Shown: one piece after another, positions 33,781-46,315 of the stretch | Layout of the letters: each line of letters opens with the position of its first letter | How positions within the stretch are numbered: position 1 is the stretch's first letter | DNA from: Heterobasidion occidentale | Lineage: Eukaryota > Basidiomycota > Agaricomycetes > Russulales > Bondarzewiaceae | Reading direction: 5' to 3' | DNA length: 64,000 nucleotides | NCBI GenBank assembly: GCA_039111635.1 | Contig: JBCAQO010000008.1 | Span: forward strand, 3,038,001-3,102,000 | The notes under the pieces: model-generated | Database searches by the model: none | The model's input: only the letters and a program-made list of their open reading frames with translations | Told to the model about the DNA's origin: nothing | Made by a program: the position numbers and the translations under genes

Positions 33781-36434
33781 CTGAAGGCGGTAGTGGTATT
33801 GTATGTGCCAGAAAACGGCCGCTGCAGTCCTGTTTCGGTGCGTGCACGTCTGTTTTGGGACTGACAGCTGCGTCTCACCTGGGCCAGGCCAGATTGGGAC
33901 CGTCGCGCAGATCCCCCAAGATCCAGAACAGGCCCCTCGCTCCTCCCCGATGGATGTGCCCCCGATGCCTGCCGCTTTCTCGATCTCGTCCGGTCCTCCG
34001 CTGCGCGCGCCGAACGCGACTCTGGCTCTGACGACGCGACACCCGATCCTGCCCCCGTGGCCGCCATCGTCGATTCCCTTACCCGCTCTCGTAGGTATAT
34101 ACCCCTCGCTCACGTCCCCCACGCGCTTGCCGTGCTCCATCTCCAGGTCGGTCTCTCCCTGCGTCACCACCTCTCGCCCCCGTGCTCGCGGGAATGACAT
34201 CACCCTCGTCTGTCCCCACACCGTTCCTACCCGAGCGCCTCAGCCAAGATGCCTGTCCCGTATACTCCTCCAGCTCTCTGGACTCTAGCTCCAAGTCCAC
34301 TCGCGAGCGCCAAGCGCGGCCCGGTTAGCGGTCTGCATGTTGTTCTCACCGCTTTCCGTCCGACTCTCCATCTCGCTCAGGCGCGTTGCTCTTCGTTACT
34401 TAGTCGTCAGATCGCTGTAGTCTTCGTACGTATGCTGCTCACAGGCCTCCCTGCGTACCGGACGCTCACTCCCGCTTTCGCTTCGGCTCTCCTTCTCATC
34501 CCACGCACTCGGGCCCTACACTCCAGAACCATCTTCTCCGGCCGCGTAACCGGTCCCACCGCCATTTGACTATCCGCGTTCGACCGTCTCGTTCGCTACG
34601 AAGATCGCCCATAAGCATCCCGCGAAGACTTGAGCCTGCGAGAACCCATGTGAGACCCGCAGGAGGTGCCAGACGAACGTAATGGTCGTTATAATCAAGG
34701 CGGGGCTCATGCAAACGCAGAGGGCGGCGCACACATGTACGCAGGAAGTGTTTCTGCTCGTGATATTGTCAGCCCTCACGGCGTTGGACGTAGACTTGCC
34801 GATGCCATGGTGAGCCTTCAAGCTTCAAGACCTACTTAACAGCTTAGTCTGGGCGCGTGCTTTGAATCTCGAAAGTTGGCAAAGAAAAAAACTGAACAAT
34901 CTCATTTCTGCGCAGCAGCAAAAAAGAGAAGACGCAAGAAATGATCTTGGCACGCACGTCGCTGCAACATCTCTGCTGGGTAGACTCTCCTTCCTGAATG
35001 CATCTCCACTGCGTAGTCATGGGGGCGACATGTCCGCGCAGCAAGGTAGATTTGGTTACTGGCCGTAGGAAGATGCCTCCCCCACGTTCGAGGATATGAG
35101 GAGCCTGGCAATGTGGACACACGATGTGACACGGTCTCTGAAGGGACGATGAAAGCGTTGAAGAGACCGAGCCTTTGGAATGGAGGGGCGGAGCCAGAGT
35201 CTCTCACCATTGATCAGGGATCTTTGTATACGCCGGCGCGTGTAGGGAGTCGTCTGTCGTAAGGCGTGACGCACTGTTCGGTCTCCTCAGCGCGCGACGA
35301 CGCGTTAGCCATTGCCGTTGACGTCGACGCAGACTCCAAAGTAAGAGGGAAGGGCTCGGAGGTGATGTCACCTCTACTGGCTGCTCTGCTGAATCGGGCA
35401 GTCCTTGGTCTTAGCGGTTATCATTAACCTCCACGAGCTCGACGCAAGCAGGAAGCGTCTGTTTCCCTCGTCTTCATGTCACTGACTTGTGCTGCTCTGT
35501 CCCTTCCGGACCGGTCTCCCTCGGCGCGTAAGCCGCTCCCTTTCGCTTGAATCAACTGACCTCGATCTATGCCTCCACAGGGCAATGCACGCTCGTCAGT
35601 CCTAGCGCTGCTTTATCTGCGCTTCAATCAGCTGACACTCCCATCGTGTACACCGACGATCGACACTTCGGTACTGCAAATGAATATTCGGTTATTCTGT
35701 GAGAACGGACTCACGTAGCTGTCATTCAAAAGGGGCCTCTTCTGCGAGCGCGGATATCAATTACGGGGCTTCTGTCTGCTAGGCCCCCATCGGCTCTCTG
35801 CGGCTCTCTGCGGACTCTGACACGCACTGGTTGCTGGCATGCCGCGACACTCTCCTTCCTCTCGAAGCTATCGTCGATGATCAATATGCAGCCCTGTCGC
35901 TAAGGCTCATACACACGCACCAGAGACCTCGACAATTCCAACAACGACCGCGCTGGGAGGTTTGGCTTCCCGACGCTGTGTGGCAGGCTCACGCTGGCGA
36001 CCCAGCGCTCGGGATGCTTTCGCCCGACATTCTCTCTAGCAGAACATGTGCACGATAGTCTCGCGTCAGGGTATGTGCGCTTGTTTTGATGACATTTTGT
36101 ATAGAGTACGGCGTGCCTCGTATTATCCAGGTCGATGCTCACCAGAGATAGGTGTGCCTGCCTGTAAGCCGCCATCCAAAGCTCGTCTGTTCATGGCCCC
36201 GTCACTGACTTGCCTTCCCGCTTTCCAACAAATTCAAACGCTCGCAGTCCAAGGCGGCTCTTCCCGCTTTCTCATTCATCTATACCCGGGGTAGATCTTG
36301 TCGCAATCAACAGGTTCGTCCAGGATCCGCTATGCCGTGCTGAAGACGATTAGTGTACATCCCACCCAACTACATGTCCACAGTCCCTTTGCCCATGACA
36401 TAGGGCGCTCTCGATGCACACAGCCACATAATGC
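33781..36434. other. gene-poor region, nothing recognised
   Basis: The plus strand is C/T-rich over 33850-34570, giving long but compositionally biased frames on both strands. The rest holds short frames only. No RNA gene, domain or clear mobile element could be supported. Confidence 0.5.
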
Positions 36435-38293
36435 TCATGATATGGGATGACTATACAATGTGGTCAGCCTTGAGCGGAATATCAGGTCGCGAAGCAGGCT
36501 GTGACGCGAAACACCATTGAAGGACACGTCCGAGTGAACTTTAACCACCCTCGCCTCGGCGGTCGTCTCTGTGAAGGCTTCCATTTTGAAAGAGACGGAA
36601 CGGGCGGCGATTCGTGTTGACTGGGCGAGTGTCTGATTTGAAATCTTCCCGTGGCTGTTGCGCAGGGTGGACAGATCCTCGTGTAGTGGGCGAGTGCACG
36701 TTAGTGGAGTAATTCTCGATGGGATCCTCGGCTGGCTTGCGTTGATGCACCAGGGCGTTTGGCTACCAAGCGGCGGGTGCGATATGGACGCAAGCCCAGT
36801 GCGAGGACTCAATGACCGCTATTCTCCATAAATGAAGGGGTTCAAGAAATCAACATGTAACGTACATATATGCATTGGTGAAGGCGCTGTGGTGGTCGCC
36901 CGTCGGGAAGTCACCAAGTCACTCGAAGGCTGTCTCGTCTTTACAAGAAAATCATACAAAACATGAGATAGGTCTTGAGGAGATGTGTCGTAGGTGGAAA
37001 CGCGACGATTAAAGAAAAAAATATAGCAAAGGCGTGCTATCCAGAGGCAGCTTTTAGAAAACAGTCGATATAGGGATGCTAGCTCGTTTCGCGGGCTTAC
37101 CGTACCACCAGACACTTCGATAGGGAGGTATGCTCAAATTCTCGTTGAAGATTTGAGATGGCATCTGGTAACGAGAAACATTTCAATCAGTATATGATGC
37201 CCGTGGTTTTCTACACAAAGCCTCACAGTCTTCGATGAACGTATATTATATATAAATCCTGACACGTACTGGGAGTGAATGGTCGGCTTTAGAAAGGCTT
37301 GAACTCGTCGTCAGTAATCCTGATATGTCATTGCGGTCTAGCATGTGTGTATGCGGCTGTATGAACGAATGAAAAGGACCGAGGATTTGTGAAATCGACC
37401 TTCGAACGAGGAACTAAGGAAAGGGAAAGCATTCAAGAGGTGAGCATGAATCGTTATTGAAAGCAACTTTAGAATACCAAAGACAAACTGTTTGTAGGCT
37501 GAGGTTCCCGCGGCCTCTATAACCCAACGCATCCTTAAGAACCTGAACACTAGATCCACTAGTGACACAGTGCCAATGACGACGGCGATATGATTCATAC
37601 AATCCATGCGATGCAGGATTGGGCATCCGTTTGAAAGGAGCAAGGCGCTTAACAGTAGCAGTGCATCGGACCCTGCGGCAGGAACAAATCTTCATTATAG
37701 GTGCTCACACCAGCCGGCGGCACACCTAGTTCAGGAACTCTTGGCTAATATACCGACTGCCGGCGGGTGCATCTAGTTGAAGCGTATCTCTTATCAGCAA
37801 GGCGCTGGGACCACCGTCGGTAATAGAGTCGATAAGCCCGGAAGAGATTGAGATTGCACAAGACTCGCCATGATAGCGTTCGGTGGATGGCTTCGAGAGC
37901 CACCTACCGGGGATGAGAGCCACACGCTCGCAAGATGAACATGACAGAGGCAAGGCTTGCAGCAGCATGGCTCATGAAAGTCGCGCAGAGTGCCCAACGC
38001 AGATAAGACAACTGGGATGCGATTTCATTCAGTAAGATTGCGTAGAGGTTGAAACTCGCATGGAACACACAGTGCGACACGAAGATGCTGAATGCGCGCT
38101 CCCTTTTCGATACGAAGTTTTGAGGTGTTGTATGTACAGTAGGAGTGCGGCTGTGGTTCAGAATGTGACTTGAGGTTTCCGATATCGGAGCGCGTCGGAG
38201 TCCAAAAATGTCCGGTCTCAGCTGGGCGCTGTCTGCGACGGCGAAGTCAGTCCAAAACCACATACAACAGGTAATGGCCACCTTCCCCGCCAT
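36435..38293 (-). CDS. putative multi-exon membrane protein, structure uncertain
   Basis: A possible start at 38293 (MAGKVAITCCMWFW) is followed by an exon with a hydrophobic stretch (FSIFVSHCVFHASFNLYAILLNE ... WALCATFMSHAAASLASVMFIL, 38100-37935). A second block (LLLSALLLSNG ... HIAVVIGTVSLVDLVFRFLRM, 37660-37530) follows. Coding-like segments near 37000-36850 and 36760-36480 (EARVVKVHSDVSF) could be its tail. Junctions are uncertain and no family was recognised. The start codon would be only 53 bp from that of the plus-strand gene at 38347, implying a shared promoter or a wrong start for one of them. Confidence 0.35.
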
Positions 38294-38346
38294 TTTCGCA
38301 TCTTTTCTCGCATTTTCTCCCTGCCGCGCTACTCCTGAATCCAGAC

Positions 38347-39074
38347 ATGTCTATCGCCACTTTCCCTAGCTTTCCCTCCTTCTCGCCCCCACAACACGCG
38401 AAGAATCGCCGGCCGCGCACAGCTTCCATGCCCGTAAATAACTTGTCGGAACGCGCACTCCTGCGAGTCCAGAGACTGCTAGAGACGGAGGAGCAGATGA
38501 AAAGAGAAGATGAGGCTGCGTTGGTGATGACCGAAGTGCGTCTTGGCAACTTGACACGTCGGCCTGAGCACATGCATGCTCACTCCGCTCCTCTCAGTCT
38601 CAGCGCCTTACCTTATTGAAGTCATTTCAATCTGTTCAAGCGGAGTTTACGGACCTAGATGGCCTTCGTTGGTCTTCAGCGGACGCGCAGCAGACCATCA
38701 GAGCCACGCCGGTACTTATGCTACATCGGCATGCTCAATGAGATTTATTCATGCTTTTTGTTGCTCAGGTTCCCATGACCCCTCTGCTCCATATGCCTGC
38801 ATCTACGCATTTCTCTTCCGCCGTCGAAGGTCTGCCACCAACAAGCCCGGGCTTGAGCTCGAGCTTCTCGTCACGGCCGACGCTCGACGCGTTCGGCTCT
38901 GACACCGACAACCTGAAAACTATCCGTGCGTCGGTATCACCCCTACGTCAGATCGTGCAGCATATAGCCAATGGTCCAGGCGCTGTGATGGACCCGAGTC
39001 CCGATAGCACGCGCGGGCGGGAGGCAGACCGGAATAAAATCGTTTCGACCGCGCAAAAGATGCAGCGGTCTTGA
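38347..39074 (+). CDS. hypothetical protein, three exons
   Basis: Exons 38347-38535, 38622-38711 and 38769-39074 join in phase 0 at GTGCGT...AAG, GTACTT...CAG and the final stop, giving about 194 residues. The N-terminus is Ser/Pro-rich (FPSFPSFSPPQH). A helical segment follows (LSERALLRVQRLLETEEQMKRE), then a middle segment (FQSVQAEFTDLDGLRW), a Ser/Pro-rich linker, and a helical tail (LRQIVQHIANGPGAV). All three joins keep phase, which supports a real gene. It is probably a soluble, partly disordered protein with a short coiled coil; no family was recognised. Confidence 0.65.
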
Positions 39075-39245
39075 CCAATACTTATAGCCGTGGTCCGTCC
39101 ACGAACGTCTGATGTCCTTGCTGTAATTTCTTTGTCTTCGTTCCATTGTCGTATTTGAATAATTAGCTCCTCGATCGAACGTTATCTACCGCCGACCGAA
39201 GTCCAATTTGTCGGTCTATCGAGATATACACCCGCCCCCGATCAG

Positions 39246-39596
39246 ATGGATCGAGGAAGACGAGGCAGTGAGCAACTAGCACGCGAAGCCCGCAAGTCCG
39301 TAACGTTATTTCAGAACCTCAAAAAGCCAGTAGTGGCCGACGTGCTCCCGGACCCGTTTCATACTGAGGTTCACGAGGGTGGTGCTGCTCATAATGATCT
39401 GTCCCAAACAAGGCCCGCATTCGCATCTACTTTTCCTGAGGCCCGAAGTCGGAGGATGTTAACGCTACGTGTTGATATTTCCTTTGATATTTGCATGACC
39501 GCTCACGCGCACGGGTCCCAGAAGCCTGTCCATTACTGCAACCCCGATACCGGAGGGAGGTGGATATATGCCACCACTCCTGAGGCGCGTGCTTAA
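39246..39596 (+). CDS. possible small hypothetical protein
   Basis: A single uninterrupted frame of 116 codons starts MDRGRRGSEQLAREARKSV and includes VVADVLPDPFHTEVH. It shows no domain, no clear splice signals and no membrane segment. It lies 170 bp downstream of the three-exon gene and on its strand. It may be chance. Confidence 0.22.
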   Translation: MDRGRRGSEQLAREARKSVTLFQNLKKPVVADVLPDPFHTEVHEGGAAHNDLSQTRPAFASTFPEARSRRMLTLRVDISFDICMTAHAHGSQKPVHYCNPDTGGRWIYATTPEARA

Positions 39597-40216
39597 CACC
39601 ACCGACGACCCCCAAACTTGTGAAAGGGATGCTGAGTATACCCGCGCAACACGAATGCATCTCCGGAGGCGGGGCGAGCGCCGAGCAATTTGACGTGCGC
39701 GACTCGCGGCGGCTGCCACATCCGAGGGTTCCCTTTGCCAACCGTGCAGCATGCGGCGGCCTAGATATAGTGTGGGGTCGTCGCGATTACCCCCTGTGAC
39801 CGTGGCGAATTGCATATGGCACTTTGCGGGTGATGAGTCCAGAAAACATGATTAAGTAGGTGATTCTGGCAGCGACGCAGCCAAGGTTGTCTCATAGCTG
39901 ACCTTTTACCCTCAGACGCTCCGCAAGTTTAATCATCACGAGTCGATTTTTATGCACTGCGGACACACATCACCGGAGTGCCTTTGATCGAATCATGTAG
40001 CATCGAGTGCAGGAAAACTCCTTGCATTGTCAAGAAATAGTGTGTAAGGGATGTGAGATTAGTACCAAGTGGGTTGAATGTCATGTAGAGAAGAGGCAAT
40101 CGTAGGCACATGTAAATACAATAAATGATTGAACGAGAAAGACAAAGCAATAGATCGTGCGTGGAAAGTGTACTATACACAGGTAAATCATCAATAACAA
40201 ACGACATGTATGCAGC
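39597..40216. other. intergenic, no gene seen
   Basis: This lies between the possible small gene and the 3' end of catalase. The last 250 bp are AT-rich and may hold the catalase 3' untranslated region and poly(A) signals (AATAAATG near 40120 is on the plus strand only). Confidence 0.5.
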
Positions 40217-42712
40217 TCATGATAGTGTTATATTCACGCCACTCGCGATCCTTTGGCCGAGGGTCGCGTTGACGTGGGCAAAGATCTCGCACTGTTTCCT
40301 CTTGATGCGCTCGTTGGTTGCACGCCCGAGGTGGCCGACAACATTGAAAATGAGGTGCTCCTGGTCAGTCTCCGAAAGTCGATTCCACTGTGCATGTCAC
40401 AATGTCAGACCAGCTGGATTATGGCGAGCGACAGAGGTGAACAAAAGTCTCACAAAGATTCTGGGCAGCTCGAAGTCGAGCTCTGTTGGCCGACTGACGT
40501 ACTTGACCGCACCGCCTGTCCATATAGTATGATTGTCGTCATTGTAGGGTCTCTGCTCAAGATTGATCGGGTCTATGGTAGACATGTAGTTTGGCCTTGA
40601 ACCTTGGTTATTGAAGCTCATAAACCCATCACGAAGGAAGTTGGCTGGAGTCAAAGGCGATCAGAGTGGAGAAGGAGCTAGCGTGAATATAACAGACCAA
40701 CTGGATTGATTGGAGCATTTATGGGGAGCTGCTTGTGATTGATGCCGATACGATAGCGCTGAGCATCTGCAGAAGAGTGAGCCATCACCGACCATGTATA
40801 CTTAAGCACACTCATACGCACCACCGTATGCAAAAAGCCGAGCTTGAAGCATAGGATCCTCGGTGGGCTCAATCCCAGGTGGCTATACTCACGTTATTTT
40901 TGGGAAACCTGACAAAATGATGTATGGCTGCATACCATCTGGGCCGGGTCAAAGCCAATCTGTTCGATTTCTGCGAAGTAATTAGTTCTATCAACGTCTC
41001 GTAAATACTCGGTCAATGCAGATGGATGATCAATGATACGAACGGGTTTTGGTTGAATGTTATACGCCCAACCTCTTGAAGCGGCACATCCTCAACAAGC
41101 CATTCCTTCGTGAGGTCAAAAATATTGTCTGTCGTCAAAATACACGGTCAGAAAGCGGCCCAGAACACTATCCGAACAGAAGCCTACATTTGAATTTCTC
41201 TGCAGTCTTAGGATCCATCACCTGGAAATAGATAGTCCACGACGGGTAGTTGCCGGCCTCGATAGCTTCGAAGAAATCGGAAATCCCAAAGTCTGAGTTC
41301 TCGCCCGCGACTCGAACGGCCTCATCTTGCGTATTGTTCTTGATACCCTGATCGGTGTATGCCGATATCCTAACAAGAAGGTCTTCAGAGGATGCAAACA
41401 TCGTCACGTCATTATGACTTACTTGACGTAATTCCATGTATTATCATCCTGAAATGTCGAGGCAGAGTGTCAGACATACGCACGAACAGCTAGAAACCTT
41501 CAGATAGTACCTTGACCAAACGGAAAGTGTTTCCAGCATGCCCATTCATGTGCCTTGACGAGCGAGCGCGGTCAGCCATAATAGATGTATATCGAACATA
41601 TCCCATACCGGAATCCATATGGTGTACCCAAGTCGGACATCGTCCGCATGACCTGATAGATGGTCTCATTATTGTTCGATAGGAAATCCCAGAAATTCTA
41701 GAAGGAGTCTGGGTCATGCTTTTCTATAAAAGGGTGCTGAAGATACATACATTATAATCAGTAAGATGAGTTTGAGGGTTACGCTTTTGCGAACGAATGA
41801 AGTCTGACAAAAGTTGTGAGCAAATTGTGAGCAAATCAGAGGGAAGTATGCGAAAGGAGGACGAACGAGGGAATTTAGTTGGGTCGCGAATCCAGAACAC
41901 TGGATGATTCAAAAACACCTGCACCACGATCTCAGACGCGGAGAAACTGGAGAAAAAGGAGGGCGTACCCAATCCAAAATTCCTTCGTTAGTACGAAGTC
42001 TGGGTTATGACCATATGTGAGAACTCGAACGTGTCAGAGTAGTAGAACAACATACTTGAACCCCAGTCCGCGGAGGTCCCTAACACTGTCTGGCTGTCCT
42101 AGATTCCCGGCGATAGTGGAGAAGCGCCCAGTTACCGATGTCCGTTTGCCTATCTCTGAGAAAAGATCCGCTCTGCTGTATTTGGCGCCAACGTCTGTAG
42201 TCACCTCGAAATATCCGTGTGCACCTGCACCTTTTGCGTGAACTGTTCTCTCTGGCTATGGTGCCAATGTTAATTAATGATTAGGTTAGAGGCCTGCAAT
42301 AATGACATACCACTCTTTCGCGCACAAAATGGGCAAGTTCCTCGATCTGGGATCATAGACAAGATGTAAACATGTGCGACGACGACAAGAAGAAATTAGG
42401 TACCAAATTCACGCCTTGCAACAGTACAGGACCGGTCGTACCAAGCCTATCAAACATAAATGGGTTCGGATACCTGAATAACTATATGAGAATCTTAAAT
42501 ACACCAAGTCAAATTAAAGTAACTGACGGGTTTCCCGAAGACAGGGTATACTGGAGATCGGAAGCAGGGTCGTTATAGACGGAGTCCTGGGAGTCCGAAC
42601 CCTGGTACAAGTTGAAAGATGGCTGGCCATCACGCTTGTTCTCCTCAGAAGAGACGCCAAGAGCGAAGGAGAGGGCACAACCAAGCGTGCCCAGAGCGAC
42701 AGAGAAGTGCAT
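40217..42712 (-). CDS. secreted catalase (haem, typical monofunctional)
   Basis: The enzyme splits hydrogen peroxide into water and oxygen. The start at 42712 gives a signal peptide ([19 protein letters not shown]). About a dozen exons follow: [15 protein letters not shown] with the catalytic His, [59 protein letters not shown] and [11 protein letters not shown]. Next come [35 protein letters not shown] and RITFNQNP. The haem-ligand region reads [12 protein letters not shown] and is followed by [14 protein letters not shown]. The tail has [16 protein letters not shown] and stops at 40217. All core motifs are present; REDFKR-like residues are modestly diverged ([10 protein letters not shown] for the usual RDPRGFAVK). 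A TATATA element lies about 90 bp upstream of the start (42801-42806). Confidence 0.92.
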
Positions 42713-44869
42713 GTCGGGAACCACCGAGGAGAAGGGAGATGGCGCCTCGTGAGCTGGGGGTGTGAGTTTGGAAGCAGAGTAGAAAGAAGTGGGAAGCATC
42801 TATATAAGTCAAACCCAACCATATGCACGTATTCAACCGCCAGCGGAACTACATGGCGTCAACGCTGGTGACTGAGTGGTGTCAGGTGCTGTCCGACCAC
42901 CGCAATATCGCAGCAGATCCGTAGACAGCGGTGCTCAGTTCAACATTGTCTCGACCTTACTTAGGCCTCTATGAAGAGCCAGAACACCGTAAAATCTGTC
43001 AAAAAATAACCGGGAACTCAGCTCCTCGTTGCATAACGTCACTAGAGAAAGAGAAGCATCAGGGTCAGATTTAAGAGTTATCAGAGATGCCGTACTCCAA
43101 ACTTTCTGCTCTGATTCGTGAGATCTTTGCGGCCGATATCGGATCTTTGTGACCCACATTGTTAATGAAGTCAAGTCTGTGTTGGTCGAGGAACATGAGA
43201 TCGGCCACAGACAGCGTTGTTCGTCTGTTCACAAATGTTGGGCAGGAGGTTGTGGAATGAGAAAGACTAACAGAAGCTCAACCAGGGCGACTTTCACAAT
43301 TGACTGGATCATTGGCTTCCGTTTTCGAGCCTTGTGACATGATGCATGAGGGCGCCGGCTGTTCTGTGGTAGAGAGTTTTCGAAGCCGGCGCGAAGTCAC
43401 TTATTCTGGCCCTTCTACGTGACCTCGTCTTCTCTGATCTATGCAGCTTCTGATTGATCAAAAAAAGTGAAAACGTTGTTGCGTTGGAATCAAATTTTAG
43501 AACGTTGAATGCTTTGGAAACGATTGAAATACATACTTGAGGTTCATCACGCGCGTGAACACCGGAGTTCTTCAGGGAAGAGATGGATGAAGTTGGAGAG
43601 TCGAAACAAGTGGAAACGCTCGCCAGGATGGTCACGGCTGATCTCTGCATTTAATCTCAGCCGATCACAATCCCCGCCGAGGATGTCTGCCGGGTTGGTT
43701 GCCGAAGTTCCCACGCTCGTGTTTCCTTCTCAACCTCAACTCGTCCAGGCTGGAGACTAGAGTAAGTCGATTCATTACATGATCTCGCAGGTACTGAACA
43801 TCGTGCCTGCTCACACAGCTATTACATGGCGTCTCAAGTCAATGATGGTCATTGTCTCGAGCGCCTCGGCTAAGCGCGGAGGCATCCTCAACAAGTCGCC
43901 CTAAGTCGTGCGGCTCGCGTAGCGCGCGCCACAGCGTGTGCTGTGCACGACCGGGAGCCTTCTAAATCTTCTATGTTAGTCACAATTAGAGAGTACATCC
44001 TAGCCCTTGTGATCTCCCTGTTCTGGAGCTCAATACACTTTCTGAAATCAGATCACCGACAAATTGCTCTCTACATCTTCCAAGGCGTCATTGGTCATTG
44101 TAATGACTTGTTTAATGATGCCGTATAGCATGCCAGCAGAATGTCGTCTCGGTGAGAAATTAGCACTCCCTCGGATAGTGAGGGCGGTGCACAAGGAACC
44201 TTTCACGAGTTTGTAAGTACACATTTCCAAAACCGGGGTATACGACAGTTGGCCCTAGTATGACGAGGAGTCATGGTATAACCAAACACTACTCCAAACA
44301 CGCGTCATTGATGGCGTGCATATTCGTTTCACCCCCGGATTTTCTAGTACGAAATCCAGGTATTGCAAGTTTCGTATGTGCGCTTAGTATGAACGTTTTA
44401 GCTGATCTGCGATGGTCTGCAGGCATTATGTTCGATCGCGACACAGGCTGTTGCTCCTGCGCAATAATCCGGTTGCTCAGGCGCAATAGTCGTAGAATCT
44501 GTCTGTGCCGAGCCATGCGCTCAGAGGTATGCGGCACGTTAAACCAAATCGCCGGGCATTCTTTACTTATAATTTTGTTGCCTATTATACATCTACAGTA
44601 CCAGGATCTTGATTGAGATCATGTGTCGGTTCTCACCACAACGTTAGAGTTCTTGACGGCTGCTCGTTCCGACAACTATGCACCGGAGGGTCCGTTCCAG
44701 GCGTCAGTCGACTGCGTGACTCCTTCGCCAGAGCCCAGACGTCCGCATGGTCATGTTGAGCTATGCTGCTGCACTTCAAACTCAGAGTCTATCTCCAGTA
44801 TAAAAGTGAGCTCATTCTCTCCATTTCTAATCCAACTCCTCATTCTCGTCTCCTACCGATTGCAACATC
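42713..44869. other. intergenic with a possible small gene relic
   Basis: At 43087-43210 (plus) an open frame (LIREIFAADIGSL) meets a stop, and the next frame continues FVTHIVNEVKSVLVEEHEIGH. This looks like one short protein broken by a one-base shift; its family was not recognised. The rest holds only short frames. The final 100 bp before 44870 should contain the promoter of the YqcI/YcgG gene. Confidence 0.4.
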
Positions 44870-45852
44870 ATGACCAACTACATTGTACCGGCATCCATAG
44901 TTGCTCTTGTCCTTGCCATCTTCCTTCGCCTTCGAAAACTCATCTTCACTCGCGTAAGGGCTCGTCTAATCCAACGCTGTGATCATGTTAAGCTCATCAA
45001 CCCCCATAGTCGAATACGATTGTCAGTCACCGCGAAAAAACTCATGTCAAGCCGCACGAAGGACTGTTCACCAGGTATGGAAAGTGGCTAATCCTTTAGT
45101 CGGACCATCACTGACTTTCTCGAAGAGCGCAGGTCGACGAGCGCTTCGGAGAAGGATCATGGCAGCGCGAAGCCTACGACAGCTACACCAATGTTATTTT
45201 GAACGAGGAGCTCGTCTTCCCGTGCATCTACGCGACGAAGGGGTTCAAGACAGACGACCAACTCTACATGTTCATTGACTCTGACGACCTCTCAGACCCT
45301 CGCCACATTCGCCATCTTGTCGCTAACCTGATGTTATACCTTCCTCAGTCTCGCGCCCTCGGCCCCAACACATCCCTCGTCCTCCTCGCAAAAACTAACG
45401 ACAATCCCCGCTCGATCGATGAATATAATGACCTATTCTGGAAAATGCTCGACGGTGCTGCCCAGCGCGACACCAAACCCTGGCCAAACAGCATCCCCCG
45501 CGACATGGACACTGACAAGTGGTGTTTCTGCTTTGGTGGAGAGCCGTTTTTCACTGTCATACAGACGCCCGCCCATCAGATCCGTCGGTCACGCCATGCC
45601 AAGGGCGTCACTATTGTCTTCCAACCCAAATGGATTTTCGACATTCTCTTCAGCACCCCCGTGAAGCGCGTGGGCGCGCTAGCCAAGGTCCGCGCGCTCC
45701 TGGCGAAGTATGATCCGATCCCTGTCAGCCCTGAGTTGAAGGACTATGGAGTCAGTGGATCGAGAGAGGCGCAGCAGTATTTCCTACTTGACGAGAACAT
45801 CCCAGCCCCGTATCCATACAAAATGCTGTCTTCCCCAAAAGTCCTTGCCTAG
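44870..45852 (+). CDS. YqcI/YcgG-family protein with N-terminal membrane anchor
   Basis: Exon 1 gives a hydrophobic N-terminus (MTNYIVPASIVALVLAIFLRLRK), probably a signal anchor. After an intron (about 44959-45007) a short exon reads SNTIVSHREKTHVKPHEGLFT. The main body (from about 45132) reads DERFGEGSWQREAYDSYTNV, FPCIYATKGFK, MFIDSDDLSDPRHIRHL, KWCFCFGGEPFFTVIQT and GVTIVFQPKWIFD, the pattern of the YqcI/YcgG family (DUF1843-like small family first named in Bacillus and E. coli; function unknown). Between the second exon and the body the phase does not join cleanly: either a 58-nt intron with a frame problem or a one-base indel near 45130. End 45852. Confidence 0.75.
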
Positions 45853-46315
45853 CAGGTATGATCCCTTTTACTCCATGCTCCGTGCATGGCGCTGACATGG
45901 ATTCTGATCAAGCCCGTGCGTCGTGACATTACTGTCAAGTGCCCCTTGTGATGCACGGAGTCGGAACTTATGATGACCCATCCTGTTCATACCAATCCCG
46001 TTTGATCTTGTTCGATCTGTACTGTGTCACAATGACGGTTTTTGTATATGTAAATCATTATCGCTGGCTTTTAAAAATGTGGGGCAGGTGCCCAATTCGT
46101 GTTCTCATGTGCACCGCTCATCAGTTCCACCGTGTCTCACGGAGACGAGGGATAGCCAATATGGTCGGCCTAGCGCTCTGTGGACACTGCAAAAAAGGAA
46201 GCCGGTAACTTAACCTTTTGCCAATAACCCCACTTAACAAACCGACCCTGGGTACTTATACCGGGGACATCAGAGCGCCGCTCAGCGCTCATCCCGAGTC
46301 CTACCTCTCAACATC

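Noticed and set aside
33739..34221. 160-residue Gly/Arg-rich minus-strand protein
   Set aside because: This is a composition effect of the C/T-rich plus strand, and part of it is the dispersed repeat at 33627-33780.
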